Source: Melitaea cinxia (taxonomy: Eukaryota > Arthropoda > Insecta > Lepidoptera > Nymphalidae). Taken from it: a stretch of 64,000 bases of DNA. A program made the position numbers and the translations under genes. Below the pieces are notes generated by a model. That model was not told the DNA's origin and made no database searches. It saw only the letters and a list, made by a program, of their open reading frames with translations. Location of the stretch: positions 2,115,501 through 2,179,500 of the forward strand of contig NC_059409.1 in assembly GCF_905220565.1 (NCBI RefSeq), read 5' to 3'. Positions within the stretch are counted from its first letter, which is position 1; every line of letters begins with the position of its first letter. Positions 10,407 to 21,092 of this stretch are shown piece by piece.

Positions 10407-10973
10407 TCTATACAAATAAATTAAATCGGAGTGCCTGTTTGTATTATTAAAATAAGCGCTTTTTACTAAATGTATACACAGATATATACCAAAACTAGCT
10501 GACTCGGCAAACGTTGTCTTGCCGCTAAACGCTATTTAAAAATAGGGGTTGGTGGTAGAAGGGTAAAAATTCAAGGTTGTATGTGTTTTTCAACGCCAAA
10601 TCATAATAAAATAAAAAATTATTCATTAAAAATTTAAAAAAAAAATATTTAAAAATAAATATATGCATTCAAAATTTCATGAGAATCGGTCAAGCCGTTT
10701 CGGAGGAGTTTAACTACAAACACCGCGACACGAGAATTTTATATATTAAGATAACATTTCTTTACAATTTTTGTCTATCTGTCTGTTTATTCCGGCTAAT
10801 CTCTGAAATGGCTGGACCGATTTTGACGGGATTTTCACTGGCAGATAACTGATGTAGTATGAAGTAATTTAGCCTACTTTTATTTTAAAAATTTATTTAT
10901 TTTATAACTCTGCGAACTCAACAATAACTATTACTGTTAAATTCCACGTGAACGAAATCGTGGGCACAGCTAG
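10407..10973 (+). mobile_element. Helitron E, split by a nested Helitron D
   Basis: It begins TCTATACAAATAAATTAAAT after an A and ends 'GTGGGCACAGCTAG' before a T. The left part (10407-10494) and right part (10752-10973) together match the uninterrupted Helitron E at 20256-20600, including 'ctgtctgtttattccggcta' and 'ataactctgcgaactcaaca'. The interruption is Helitron D at 10495-10751. Non-coding. Confidence 0.88.
10495..10751 (-). mobile_element. Helitron D nested inside Helitron E
   Basis: On the plus strand it runs CTAGCTGACTCGGCAAACG to 'gagaattttatatattaaga'. On the minus strand it starts with TC and ends with CTAG. Removing it joins 'taccaaaA' to 'Taacattt', which matches 'taccagaatagcattt' in the intact Helitron E at about 20350. 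The insertion is therefore exactly between A and T with no target duplication. It is longer than other D copies because of an A-rich internal expansion (about 10600-10660). Confidence 0.9.
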
Positions 10974-11660
10974 TTAGGTACAAAACTATTTGATACTTAG
11001 TATTTATGTTGTTCAATACAAATATTTCATAATAAATTATGTCCACGAAGGAAAATAAACGTTGCAAGTTTAAAAATAAATTGTTTTTTTTTTTTAAGTT
11101 TTTATCAAAAATATTTGATTGTTTAAATCCTACTAATAATTTAAAGTTCTTAATGCCAGATTTATAGTTTAAACATTACTCATAAATTAGATTTTTACTG
11201 AAATAATTTTAAATTTTTCACGATCCTTTAATTTGGAATAAATAACCAAAAGTAACAAAATATAAATTATTATGTATAAAAAATGTAAAGTAAATATTGT
11301 CGACATCGATCAAAAATTTTTTTGTTTAAAAATATAAACATAAAATCAGGTTTGATATTATCGTAATTAATAAATCAATGTATCCATTTATATTGTATAC
11401 AGAGTATTCAAATTCAGGGTACTTTTAAATAATTAAATTATTTCCAAAAAATATAAAATATTAAAAGGTTAGAGCTGTTTATTTTCTCTAACATATTATT
11501 TTAATTGAAAACAAAATCCGCATATGTAGAGTAATAATAATTTTCACTTTACTTAGAAATATAATTTAAATGTTTGTGAATGAAGTATGTTTTTGTCTAA
11601 TTAATTTCTAGTCCAAAATAATATTACATTATTTATTTAATTTTAAAATAAATTACTAAA
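10974..11660. other. AT-rich stretch without recognised feature
   Basis: Very AT-rich with many short A and T runs (for example T11 near 11085). No shared repeat or frame. Confidence 0.5.
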
Positions 11661-11700
11661 GGATTCAGCCTGTAATATATTACTGCTGGGCGTAGTCCTA
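11661..11700 (-). mobile_element. SINE B tail fragment
   Basis: 'ggattcagcctgtaatatat' and 'tactgctgggcgtagtcct' match only the terminal ~40 bp of SINE B. Confidence 0.7.
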
Positions 11701-11758
11701 AAATGAAATAAATAAATGTTTTAACAAAAGTGACAATTGATTTATATTTATAGTAATA

Positions 11759-11961
11759 CTAGCTGACCCCGCAAATGTTGTTTTGCCATATATGCATTGA
11801 CCCCCTTAACCCCCTCTCCCCTTATAACTTAGGGATATGAAAAATGAATGTTAGATTCTCAGACCTACCCGATATGACCACAAAATTTCATAAAAATCAG
11901 TCCAGCCGTTTCGGAGGAATATTGTAACTAATATTGTGACACGAGAATTTTGTATATACGA
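11759..11961 (-). mobile_element. Helitron D, 203 bp
   Basis: The plus strand starts CTAGCTGACCCCGCAAATG (preceded by A) and ends 'gagaattttgtatatacga' (followed by T). Read on the minus strand this is A|TC...CTAG|T. The body ('cccccttaaccccctctccc', 'cagacctacccgatatg', 'agccgtttcggagga') matches the copies at 8868 and 52219. Confidence 0.87.
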
Positions 11962-12598
11962 TACCTATATTAAATATGGCGCTTCATTACTTCTAATTTG
12001 ACTATATATATTATGTAATATAATTATGTAAGACGTCTTAAATAATGACAACTATAAGTGAAATTTCTAAATAAAACACAAGAGGTACGTATTTGTTATT
12101 GCTCCGTTATTATATATAAGTTCCCTATATAAAAGGCGTAAAACCGTGTTCAGGAGCACGTAAAATAAACCAACAAATGTAGCACAAACCGTATTTACCG
12201 AAAGCCACGTAACGCATAATTTTTCATAACACAAAAGTCTTTATGATTTAGTACCTTAGAGCTAGTATTGTGTGTATTTTAGTTTACGTAGAATGTTTTT
12301 GTTTGCTCATTGTCAAGTGACACGTGTAAAACTGTATTTACGACTATTTTTAGCTCCAGTACATGGCTTAGTTTTATTTTATATTACTGTTTACTAGACA
12401 TAACTCTGTTTGTTTGTAGGGTTTTAATTTGTATGTGTTTTGAATGAGTTTGGTATGAATTTCGTTTGGATAATTTATTTAATCTTTTGTGAATTTGACT
12501 GAAGGTAAGTATTTTCTTGTTTATAATAGAGAATATAAAGTATAAGAAAGAATATAAGTTAATGGACTAAGATCGCTTTTATCGATCTCACCGGATAT
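11962..12598. other. Stretch without recognised repeat
   Basis: It holds an acceptor-like 'gtttgtttgtag' ending at 12419 and a donor-like 'gaaggtaagt' at 12504, 84 bp apart. The segment has stops in all three frames and I do not call an exon. Confidence 0.4.
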
Positions 12599-12924
12599 CA
12601 TTTCAGTCTATCGCAGTCCACTGCTGGACATAGGCCTCCACAAGTTTACGCCAAAAATAACGTAAACTCATGTGTTTTGCCCATAGTCACCACGCTGGGC
12701 AGACGGGTTGGCGATCGCAGTACTGGCTTTGTCGCATCAAAGACGCTGCTGCCCGTCTTCGGCCTGTGTATTTCAAAGCCAGCGGTTAGATGGTTATCCC
12801 GCCATCGGTCGGCTTCTTAAGTTCCAAGGTGATTGTGGAACCTTGTTATCCCTTAGTCGCCTCTTACGACACCCACGGGAAGAGAGGGGGTGGCTATATT
12901 CTTTAGTGCCGTAGCCACGCAGCA
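12599..12924 (-). mobile_element. SINE A, full length with imperfect target duplication
   Basis: A complete 326-bp SINE A from tail ('catttcagtctatcgcagtc') to head ('gtgccgtagccacgcagca'). Flanking 11-mers are tcaccggatat (12588-12598) and tcatccgatat (12925-12935), 9 of 11 identical and consistent with a decayed target duplication. It shares variants ('gtactggc', 'gcttcttaag', 'ggaaccttgttatcc') with the copy at 35980, which suggests a common subfamily. The frames 12708-12914 (+) and 12794-13030 (-) are SINE readings. Confidence 0.92.
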
Positions 12925-13084
12925 TCATCCGATATATGTGTCTGTAAATATTGATAGTCGTAATTAGGACTATCGCTCTCAAAGAGTTCAAATTATTACA
13001 TTTTTTCAGTTCACATCCATTGCCTACCACCTAATTAACAATATATATTGTAATTACAACATTTGCTATCCATTACTTCTTATA

Positions 13085-13318
13085 CCACAAGAGCAAGCAC
13101 GCTTATAATCTACTTGATGGTAAGCAGTAGCTTGTTGGAGTCTATGGACGCTTACAACACTATAAACAATGCGTGCTGCCGACCCTACCAACGCTGTCAA
13201 TTCAGTGCATGTTCAAGAACTCTGGCTACCCTATTAACAACACAAGGAACACAGAAACTTGAGAGCAGTAACATTTGGCTGTGATCTTTTGTAAGGATAA
13301 GGTATTTCTTCAATTTGG
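13085..13318 (+). mobile_element. Retroposon C copy, diverged
   Basis: The family C order is present: 'ctacttgatggtaagcagta', 'tctatggacgcttacaacac', 'tgctgccgaccctacca', 'tggctaccctattaacaac', 'gagagcagtaacatttggct', 'gtgatcttttgtaagg'. The end joins directly to a SINE B 3' part at about 13339. Confidence 0.8.
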
Positions 13319-13338
13319 CAAACCTTATCGCGCATTAG

Positions 13339-13426
13339 ATCAGCGTGGTGGATTAAGCAGCTCTGATCCTTCTCATACACGAGGAAAGAGGCCCATGACC
13401 AGTAGTGGGATATTACAGGCCGAAGC
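13339..13426 (+). mobile_element. SINE B 3' part abutting family C
   Basis: 'atcagcgtggtggattaagc', 'ctctgatccttctcataca', 'gaggaaagaggcccatgacc', 'agtagtgggatattacaggc'. It is the terminal ~90 bp of SINE B, same strand as the C copy just upstream. Confidence 0.82.
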
Positions 13427-13607
13427 AATAGATTTAGAGAACCATTATTATTTATTGATTCTTATCCTATAATATTTGCTGTGTTTTTATACCCTTCTAA
13501 TATTTATTCTAAAGGTCCAAAAATGGTAGTACAGAATGCTTTAAGCATTAATCTCGACTTCAAAAAGATTTTAGAGTATCGTGTTTATGTAAGGATGTGT
13601 TTACGTC

Positions 13608-13862
13608 ATCATTTCAGTCTATCACAGTCCACTGCTGGACATAGGCCTCCACAAGTTCACGCCAAAAATGGTGTGAACTCATGCGTGTTACCCATAGTCA
13701 CCACGCTGGGCAGGCGGGTTGGTGACCGCAAGGCTGGCTTTGTCGCACCGAAGACGCTGCTGCCCGTCTACGGCCTGTGTATTTCATTGCCAGTAGTTCT
13801 TCATTGCCACCCACAGGAAGAGTGAAGGTGGCTATATTCTTCATTGCCGTAACCACACAGCA
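13608..13862 (-). mobile_element. SINE A copy with internal deletion
   Basis: The tail ('catttcagtctatcacagtc') through 'gtctacggcctgtgtatttc' is intact. About 90 bp up to the head is then replaced by a short join ('ttcttcattgccacccacag'). The head 'gccgtaaccacacagca' is present. The 114-codon frame at 13481-13825 is translated SINE. Confidence 0.88.
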
Positions 13863-14040
13863 ATGTTTTTCATAATAAATATAAATTAAACACAATTTTC
13901 CAATTAATATGAATTAACCTTGTATCTAAATAGACAATGATCTGACGACGGTATGACAGTATTAATTGAACATTCAATACTGGTTTTGTCAAATAAAGCC
14001 ATCAAATAAAATTAGTAAGTTATTTAAAAATATTTCTGTA

Positions 14041-14383
14041 CTAGTTGTGTCCGTGACTTCGTCCGCATGGAATTAAAAAAAAGTTATTGTTTAATTATAT
14101 CATATTGTCGTAGAGTTATAAAATAAATAAATTCCTAAAATAAAAGTAACCTAAGTTACTATTTACTATATCAGCTATCTGCCAGTGAAAGTCCCGTCAA
14201 AATCGGTCCAGCTGTTTCAGAGATTAGCCGGAACAAAGAGACAGACATAAAGACAGACAAAAATTGTAAAAAATGTTATTTTGGTATAAGTATCGTGTAT
14301 ACTCGTACATCCATATGCTTGTAATAAAAAGCGGTTATTTTAATATTACAAACAGACACTTCAATTTTATTTATTTGTATAGA
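14041..14383 (-). mobile_element. Helitron E, complete, reverse orientation, 343 bp
   Basis: The plus strand starts CTAGTTGTGTCCGTGACTTC and ends 'tttatttatttgtataga', so on the minus strand it begins TCTATACAAATAAATAAAAT and ends CTAG followed by T. The base before TC is T, not the usual A, so the 5' flank departs from the A|T rule, perhaps by later mutation. The body matches the E copy at 20256. Confidence 0.83.
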
Positions 14384-15941
14384 AATATTTTTTTTATTAT
14401 TAAGCGATAGTTACTCCTAAGAATATATCTATTTAAATCCTAAGAATTTATTTCACTTAAAAGTTTGAATTATTATTATTAATATTATTATTTTGTTTGA
14501 TTTATTTTATTTTACGGTATGTTATTTTCTAAAATACTAAATACCCTAAATACTTTTATGTAGGTACTTAATTAAAAACCAATCAACAAAATTAAAAAAA
14601 AGATCAAGAACTAAAAAACATATATAAAATTCAACATTTTTTTTTTACAAATTGTGTTGCTTCTATACTATCCAAAGGAATTTCGTTTCTACCTGATGTC
14701 TCATGACACCACATAATTTTTTTGAATCCAAAAATTTAAGCTTAGCACCATGAGAAGGTCTCGTATGTCTACGTTTATCACTAACAGTACGTGACTTCTA
14801 GTCGACCACAACACATGTATTAATACTACAATGTTCAACCTTATTCCGTTACAACTAGTACTATATTCCTATACCTAAATTGTAGCGAAAAACATTGTTT
14901 TAAAGCAATCATTAGAATGTACTTGTTATGTTTTTATTCTCACAAGAATAGGGTTCAAAATAGAATGTTTAATTAAATTGTCCAATGTTGTAAGATCGGG
15001 TGGCACCGTTGACAGATGGCGACATGGCGAAGCTCTTTCTTGCCTTGTTTCCTTCCTTAACTAGATTTAGTTAAATGAAAGCTGTGACTCCGTTTATTGA
15101 GAGTAAAAGAGATGAATGACCAGTTTGTATAGGGATAGAAAGAGATAAAATATTGAAATAAGCGTGTACTCATACATGGTGAGAACAGAAATTTTCAAAT
15201 TGTTTATTGTCTTAACCCTGCGATGAATTATAAAAGTTTCAAGTTTCGACGCAAAGATTTCGCGTGTTTGCCAATGATTTTATGGCAAAATATTAGAGTT
15301 AGTATTTGTTGTGTTTACTTGGATACAAAGCGATTTATGTTCTCGTTTATTATAAAATTTTAAAAACAATATTTCAAAGCCTTATTATATATACCCAAAC
15401 ATGTACATGTAGCCTTATTATATCCAACATGTACCCAAACTGTAGAGTACTGAAAATAAAAAAGAAGAAAGAGGAATGAGAAAGAAAGAGATAAGCAAAG
15501 AAGGCACAAACGAATGACGTAAACTTCGTGTGTAATAATCTAACTATTGTCAATTCTTTCAAACCTTCAATTAATTAAAAACGTTTCTAGCGAAAGATAA
15601 CATTGACCATTCAAATAATGCGATAAATTTGTGTAGCAAACCCTATAGGCAACTAAGCAAAATATCATTTATAATTTCAAAACTATATTAATTTGTAGAC
15701 AACATAGAAATGACAAAAGTAAGTTTTTATCTTTACTTCTAATTGTTATAATTACAATTAAAGCAATAATTATAAATGTTGATGAATCCTATTGCCATAT
15801 AATGCTATATTTATTTACCATGTCATATCCAAATATAGTTACTAGTTTAGTATGGTATAAATAAAAATAAATAAATATGTATATCCTCTTGTCTTTGGAA
15901 TCTCTCTTCTGTCTTTTTGGTTTCCACTTAGTATAATTTTA
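14384..15941. other. AT-rich stretch without recognised feature
   Basis: Long unique-looking AT-rich region with several (ATT)n-like runs near 14390 and 14470-14500. The small minus frame at 15374-15562 has no recognisable motif. Confidence 0.5.
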
Positions 15942-16102
15942 TAAGGTAGCTTATGAACGCCTGCATCAGAAGCATCGCAAATGCGTTGCCGACCCTACCT
16001 CCGATCCGCGCCAGGAGCTCTGCTCACCTTCCTCAACACAGGAACACTACAATTCTTAAAAGAAGTACCTATTATTTGGCTGTGATCTACTATAAGGTCT
16101 CC
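15942..16102 (+). mobile_element. Retroposon C fragment
   Basis: 'aaggtagcttatgaacgcct', 'agaagcatcgcaaatgcgtt', 'gccgaccctacctccgat', 'gccaggagctctgctcacct', 'tatttggctgtgatct' in family C order. The 63-codon frame at 15953-16144 is C sequence. Confidence 0.8.
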
Positions 16103-17636
16103 TGTAAGTGCTACAGTACCAGGAGCATTGCAATATTTATGTGATACTACAAAGAAATATTTTACGTCAACAATCCCGAATAAAACTTAAATCATATAAA
16201 TAAAACTTACATATAAATTATCGTGTTCAAAAGTTTAGCGTTATTACATTTGGTTCTGGGCCTAACTTTAAACATTAAACGGATAGAGTCACGATAAGAT
16301 GTTAGTATAGAATAAACACAATATCCACGTAAGCGGTGCTAAAGATTCGTGTTATCCTCTCCTTATCCATAACCATGACATATGGTGTTATTCTGATATT
16401 TTATGGAACGAAAAAGCCTATCACATATCACGCCCCATCGAGTTATGAGATTATAAATCATCACGTATTTATGTCTGGAAAATACTTACCTAAGCCTTTC
16501 CTATCAAAATAAGGTTCCTATCAATGTTAGTTTTTGTTTATTTAAATCGTCTACTGTAAACTTATTTGCTACTAAAGAAATGTTTATAAGAACCCAAAAT
16601 ATAACGCTGGAATTTGATATTTTTTCAGGGTTTCTTCCAAGGTGTACGAGTATATCTTTGTATTTTTATTAAAAATTATTAGGCTTAACTACTATTAAAG
16701 CGATTTGCATGGACTTAGTTTTCGGATTTTGGGAGGCACCGCGACTCAAACATTAGATGTCAATGAGGTAGGCATCTATTCAGAACGATCATAGACAGAT
16801 GGAGACAATAAACCTAACCCTATTTTTTGCACATAAATATGTGGAAGTTGTAGATTTTTTCAAAACAGAAGCATTCTGTAAAGTTACTGAGTAAGGGACA
16901 AGATGTGGTGAAACGCAATCTGGTCTTTTGCAATTTTGCAGATAGTTGTTTACGAGGTCAAATGCGTATTTATATAATAGTAACATCTTGGTCCAGCTTT
17001 TCGTGGTTTCTGAAGTATAGTAGAACAACGTACACGAAACAGTTAAATTTTATTCCTAACAAGTGTTAGTTCAGAGTATGAATCAAACTAAAGATCCTCG
17101 ACATTAATGAAACACCAGAATGGTTATCATCAGATTGGTTATCATCAAAGCTTTAAGAAATATAAGATACGCTGATTCTTTAACAAAATATATTTTCCAT
17201 TTAATACTCACTATGAATATTCATACTACTTACTTACTCAATTTACCTATTTAACGTCAGGATATATATTTTAATTAAAAGATTCCGATACTTCGCTTTG
17301 TTCCTAAAGTCGGAACTGTGGTTTTTAGTCCGATAAGTGGTTCGAGATCTATTTGATAAGGCCGGTAATTTATGGCACCATTCGGTAAATTAAGGTCCAA
17401 AGGTCGATCGAGGACAATTAATGATGTGTTCATAATAGTGATTATATAAAGTTTTACGTTCTAAATTTTAGGGCTGAGTTTGATTTTAGTTTACTAATTG
17501 GTATTATGGACACATATACAAATATATTGGGTATACAAATATTTTTTGGTCATTTAGTAAAAGAAACTGTAGTTTAAGATTGGTTCTTCACTTCTACTTG
17601 ATTTTTTTTTTGCATATAGCTTTAAAGAAGAAAAAA
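16103..17636. other. AT-rich stretch without recognised feature
   Basis: No repeat from the other families recognised. The minus frame at 16789-17028 (79 codons) has no motif that I know and no splice context. Confidence 0.5.
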
Positions 17637-17874
17637 TGTCGGCAAACAAGCATACGGCTCACCTGATGGTAAGCAATTATCGTAGTTTATAGACGCCGGC
17701 AGCACCAGAAGCATCGCAAATGCGTTGCCGTCCCTTCCTCCCCGACCCTTCCCAGGAGGTCTGGTCACCGTACACACCACCGGAGCACAACACTACTTGA
17801 AAGCAGTAATATTTAGCTGCGATCTTCTGTAAGATCGAGGTACTTCTACAGTCGGGCTGCTTCAGACTTTGAGA
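17637..17874 (+). mobile_element. Retroposon C copy
   Basis: Well-preserved family C from 'tgtcggcaaacaagcatacg' and 'ctcacctgatggtaagcaat' through 'accagaagcatcgcaaatgc', 'ggtctggtcaccgtacac', 'gaaagcagtaatatttagct' and 'agtcgggctgcttcagac'. No open frame. On the minus strand the family ends at 'gtttgccgac' followed in other copies by an A-rich tail, so this copy is probably a minus-strand retroposon. Confidence 0.88.
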
Positions 17875-19104
17875 AGGATATTTACTTCTGGGCGCTATCT
17901 AAGTTTAATTACTGTTTCATTTAATTCCTCTCACTTCTATCCACTCTGTATACAAAGCGTAATATCTCAATTGACATATCAACGACCAGCATAAACTACT
18001 ACTTGATAAAAAAAGATTTTTTTATTTTCGAGAGAATATTGATTGTGTTTTATAAGAAAATATTTTTTCTGTATCAAAAATATTATTTTTTATTAAATAA
18101 GTATTTTTGCTCTTCAATATAATGAAAGAAAAGCATATTAAAGATTTTTTTTCTTATCTTACCTTTTTAGTGGCGTATAATAAACTGCCAACTTTAAAAA
18201 GGTGCAAAAAAATCGATTTTTTTTTAATCAGTAAAATTTTCTGTACCACTCGAAAATGACTGAAATCGCAGGTAATAAATAATCCGTTATTAAATACTAA
18301 AATATGTACTAATGGATTGATAGTACGAATGACTGGACAATACTGAATAATTTATTATTCTGAGTGTTTTAGTAACATTTTTCAAATTGGTATTGTGATT
18401 ATTATTTATACTGTTTTGGTTTACTGTATTTGTCGTGAAATTGATTTGCAAGTCATTGCATGAGTTGTATAGAAATTTTATTAAATTGAAAGGTTACTGG
18501 CCCTAGAATAAAATACCAACGAAAAGGCTATTTAACTGAAATAAAATACTTTCTTAGTAAAAGTTAATTGAAGATTTAGGGTTTGTGTAAAGCGTTCTGT
18601 CACACTGTACTGTAGTATGTGTGTGTGTGTCTGTGTGAGTGTGTGGGTGTATCTGCGCGTGTGTTTCTGTTGTGTACGTATCTCACTGTCCTTCAATTTT
18701 TTTATAAGATTATTATACCATCTATAAAAATATAAAATAAAAATGAAGTTGTTGTTTGTTTTGAAAAGTTTGTCTCAAGACTCGTCAGTTCAATAAGTTG
18801 TTTACTATTGTGTAACCAATAAAACAGCTCGCTACGAATCAGAATAGCAAAGCATTAATTACAACCAACACAATACAATTCAACGTGGCTCAAAAATGAA
18901 GGGGTTGAATGTTGGTTGTATAAAATTTATCCATTATTAAAAAGAAACAAAAAATGTAAAAAAAAAATTTCTTATTGTATTAACGAGTATTAGTTTATTA
19001 TTATACGAATTTAAATTTAATGCAATAAAAATTGTTATTGCAAAATATATTTGATCAGGTGTTTTTAGAGGCATTGGTATTTATTATTATGTAGTTTCCT
19101 ATAT
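17875..19104. other. AT-rich stretch with a (GT)n-rich patch
   Basis: An impure GT-rich microsatellite lies at about 18617-18665. The rest is AT-rich unique-looking DNA with T and A runs (18000-18230). Confidence 0.5.
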
Positions 19105-19375
19105 CACTTCAACCTATCGCAGTCCACTGCCGGACATAGGCTTCCCCAAGTTCACGCTAAACATCCCGGTTTTCCGGATAGCTCATCCAGCCACCACCAG
19201 CAATCTCACGTAGATCGTCATTCCAGTAGGCCGGAGGACGTCCAACACTGCGTTTGCGTGCACGTCCACTCCAGCGGCCATCGGTCCCCTGACACAGGTC
19301 TCTGTTACTCCAACTTGCTAATTCTGAGGGTTATGTCTGTTACTTTCCTTCTCTTGAGGATGAAAGTTTCTATAA
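19105..19375 (-). pseudogene. 3' end of an RTE-type LINE (second family)
   Basis: On the minus strand it reads like the C-terminus of the same LINE as 34902 and 61651: 'caggggaccgatggccgctg', 'gcaaacgcagtgttggacg', 'acgatctacgtgagattgct', then 'gcctatgtccggcagtggac' and 'tgcgataggttga'. It extends further upstream than the other two copies ('ctcaagagaaggaaagtaac'). Frames are broken. Possible short target repeats are 'agtttcctata' at 19093 and 'agtttctata' at 19365, imperfect. Confidence 0.8.
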
Positions 19376-19662
19376 TATAAAATGAAATTCAGAACTTTAA
19401 GACTCTTATAAGCAAAAGCATTCTTAGGTGGATGACAACCTCTCCGCAAGAAATGTTATTTCCTACTATTTTGAAAAATACAATTAAATTATGGAACACC
19501 GGTCTAGAATTTGTGCCTCTTGTCATTTATATCTTGTATACCTTTGAGAAAGATTTAATATGCATTTTGTTGCATGTTTCAGCTTAGATACAGTCTTCGC
19601 GATTTGTCTGGCTTTTTTTTAAGGTAGTAAAAAGTATGAATTATCTTGTTCGAATTTTGGAT

Positions 19663-19865
19663 CAGCCCGAGAGGGGAAATACCTCAATGATATATAAAAT
19701 CACAACGTAATAATACTGTTTTTAAGCAGTGCTGTATTCCTGTGGTGAGTAAGTTAGCTCTTGGGGAGGATTGAGGATAAAATGGGCAACGCTTTTGAAA
19801 TGTTTCTGGTGTTTTTGCGTTTATATGCTACGATATCCGCTTATCACCAGGGCAGTTTGTTTGTT
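19663..19865 (-). mobile_element. Retroposon C copy, diverged
   Basis: The minus-oriented family C order 'cagcccgagaggggaaatac', 'taataatactgtttttaagc', 'gtgctgtattcctgtggtga', 'gtaagttagctcttggggag', 'atgtttctggtgtttttgcg' and 'ttatatgctacgatatccgc' is present with many substitutions. Confidence 0.72.
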
Positions 19866-20255
19866 CACTAGCTTAAATATAAAATTATAATATAAAATAA
19901 TATATGGAACCAAGGAAACAGAAAAAGGAAGAATTCATAGTTTTGCAAAAACAAAAAAAAAACAAGAAAACTGAACCATTAAGTGGAAGCATAAATTCGC
20001 TAGAGTCTATAAATTAGGACATAAATAATTATTACAAGCAACTTTTGTGAAGCGTCTCACTATTGATACTTATTGACAAACGATTGTACGAGGCCTTCGT
20101 TTGGACGAAAACAATTTCATTTTGCGATGGAGAAAATAAATTTATCTTATTAGCTCCGCTATTCAAGTATCGAGCTCTCAAAATGAAACACGCTATAATT
20201 ATATAACTTATTATCATTAGTGGTATTGTATATTTTTTTTATAAATATTTTCGCA
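19866..20255. other. AT-rich stretch without recognised feature
   Basis: Contains A-runs near 19955; no shared repeat or frame. Confidence 0.5.
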
Positions 20256-20600
20256 TCTATATAAATAAATAAAATTGGAATGTCTGTTTTTAATATCAAA
20301 ATAACCGCTTTTACTAAATTCATATGGATGTATACACGGTACACAATATACCAGAATAGCATTTTTTACAATTTTTCTCTCTGTCTATCTGTCTGATTGT
20401 CTGTTTGTTCCGACTAATCTCTGAAACGGCTTAGCCGATTTTAACGAAACTTTCACTTGCAGATAGCTGATGTAATAAGGAGTAACTTAGGCTAATTTTA
20501 TTTTAGAAATTTTATATTTTATTTATTTTATAACTCTACGAATTGAACAATAACTTTTTTTTTTTAAATTCAACGCGGACGAAGTCTCGGGAACAGCTAG
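20256..20600 (+). mobile_element. Helitron E, complete, 345 bp
   Basis: It starts TCTATATAAATAAATAAAAT (preceded by A at 20255) and ends 'CGGGAACAGCTAG' (followed by T at 20601). A GAC-GAA-GTC hairpin stem lies just before the end. This uninterrupted copy is the reference that shows the empty site for the nested insertion at 10495. Non-coding and dependent on an unseen autonomous partner. Confidence 0.9.
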
Positions 20601-20692
20601 TCGATTAAATATACGTATTTGTATGTCTAATATATATATGCTAATGTGTGTGTTACTTTTTGACTGACGGTGGTAAAAATGCCTCTAAGAGA

Positions 20693-20695
20693 ATT

Positions 20696-20731
<36 letters not shown>

Positions 20732-20761
20732 TCACACACACACACACACACACACACACAA
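20693..20761. repeat. (TC)n(AC)n compound microsatellite
   Basis: About 20 bp of TC repeats run into about 45 bp of CA/CACACT repeats. The two overlapping plus frames (20648-20884, 20670-20864) are created by this repeat (runs of H and T) and are not genes. Confidence 0.95.
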
Positions 20762-20845
20762 ATCTGCCTACTGCAATCCAATGCTGGATGTAGGCCTACG
20801 CAAGATCGCGCCAACTATTCCAGCCCAATCTGGCCACGAAGAAAA
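20762..20845 (-). mobile_element. RTE-like 3' tail fragment ending in the (CA)n run
   Basis: 'ctgcctactgcaatccaatg' and 'ctggatgtaggcctacgcaa' are the reverse of the RTE/SINE A type terminus (...CCAGCAGTGGATTGCAGTAGG). On the minus strand the tail points at the microsatellite, which could have served as, or grown from, its simple 3' tail. Confidence 0.6.
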
Positions 20846-20893
20846 ATCAATATTTATATATTAATTTTGCTATGTAAAAAATGACTGGATAAA

Positions 20894-21071
20894 TCTATAC
20901 TAATAAATGGAAAGCCATTTTTTTCTTGTTCGGATATACTGCAAAACTACAGAACCGATCGGAAAAATATTTATACCATAAGATGCAGCGTGTTTTGGAG
21001 AAGATTTAAGTATATGATATGTTCGTGTTTACTTATCGTTCAAAAAAATATGGACGGCCAGAGGTCGCTAG
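20894..21071 (+). mobile_element. Helitron P, non-autonomous, 178 bp
   Basis: It starts TCTATACTAATAAATGGAAA after an A and ends 'GAGGTCGCTAG' before a T, with a short GAC/GTC stem ('gacggccagaggtc') just before CTAG. No other copy was seen in this window, so the family call rests on structure only. Confidence 0.72.
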
Positions 21072-21092
21072 TATTTATATAAAATATATAGG

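Noticed and set aside
12420..12503. Possible 84-bp exon between acceptor-like and donor-like sites
   Set aside because: Stops in all three frames, no conservation evidence, and such signals are frequent by chance in AT-rich DNA.
12708..12914. Conserved frame, nearly identical to one at 36100-36306
   Set aside because: The similarity is that of two SINE A copies; the SINE has no conserved frame across copies.
20648..20884. Two overlapping 64-78 codon plus frames
   Set aside because: They are translations of the (TC)n(AC)n microsatellite (long S/L and H/T runs) plus an RTE tail.
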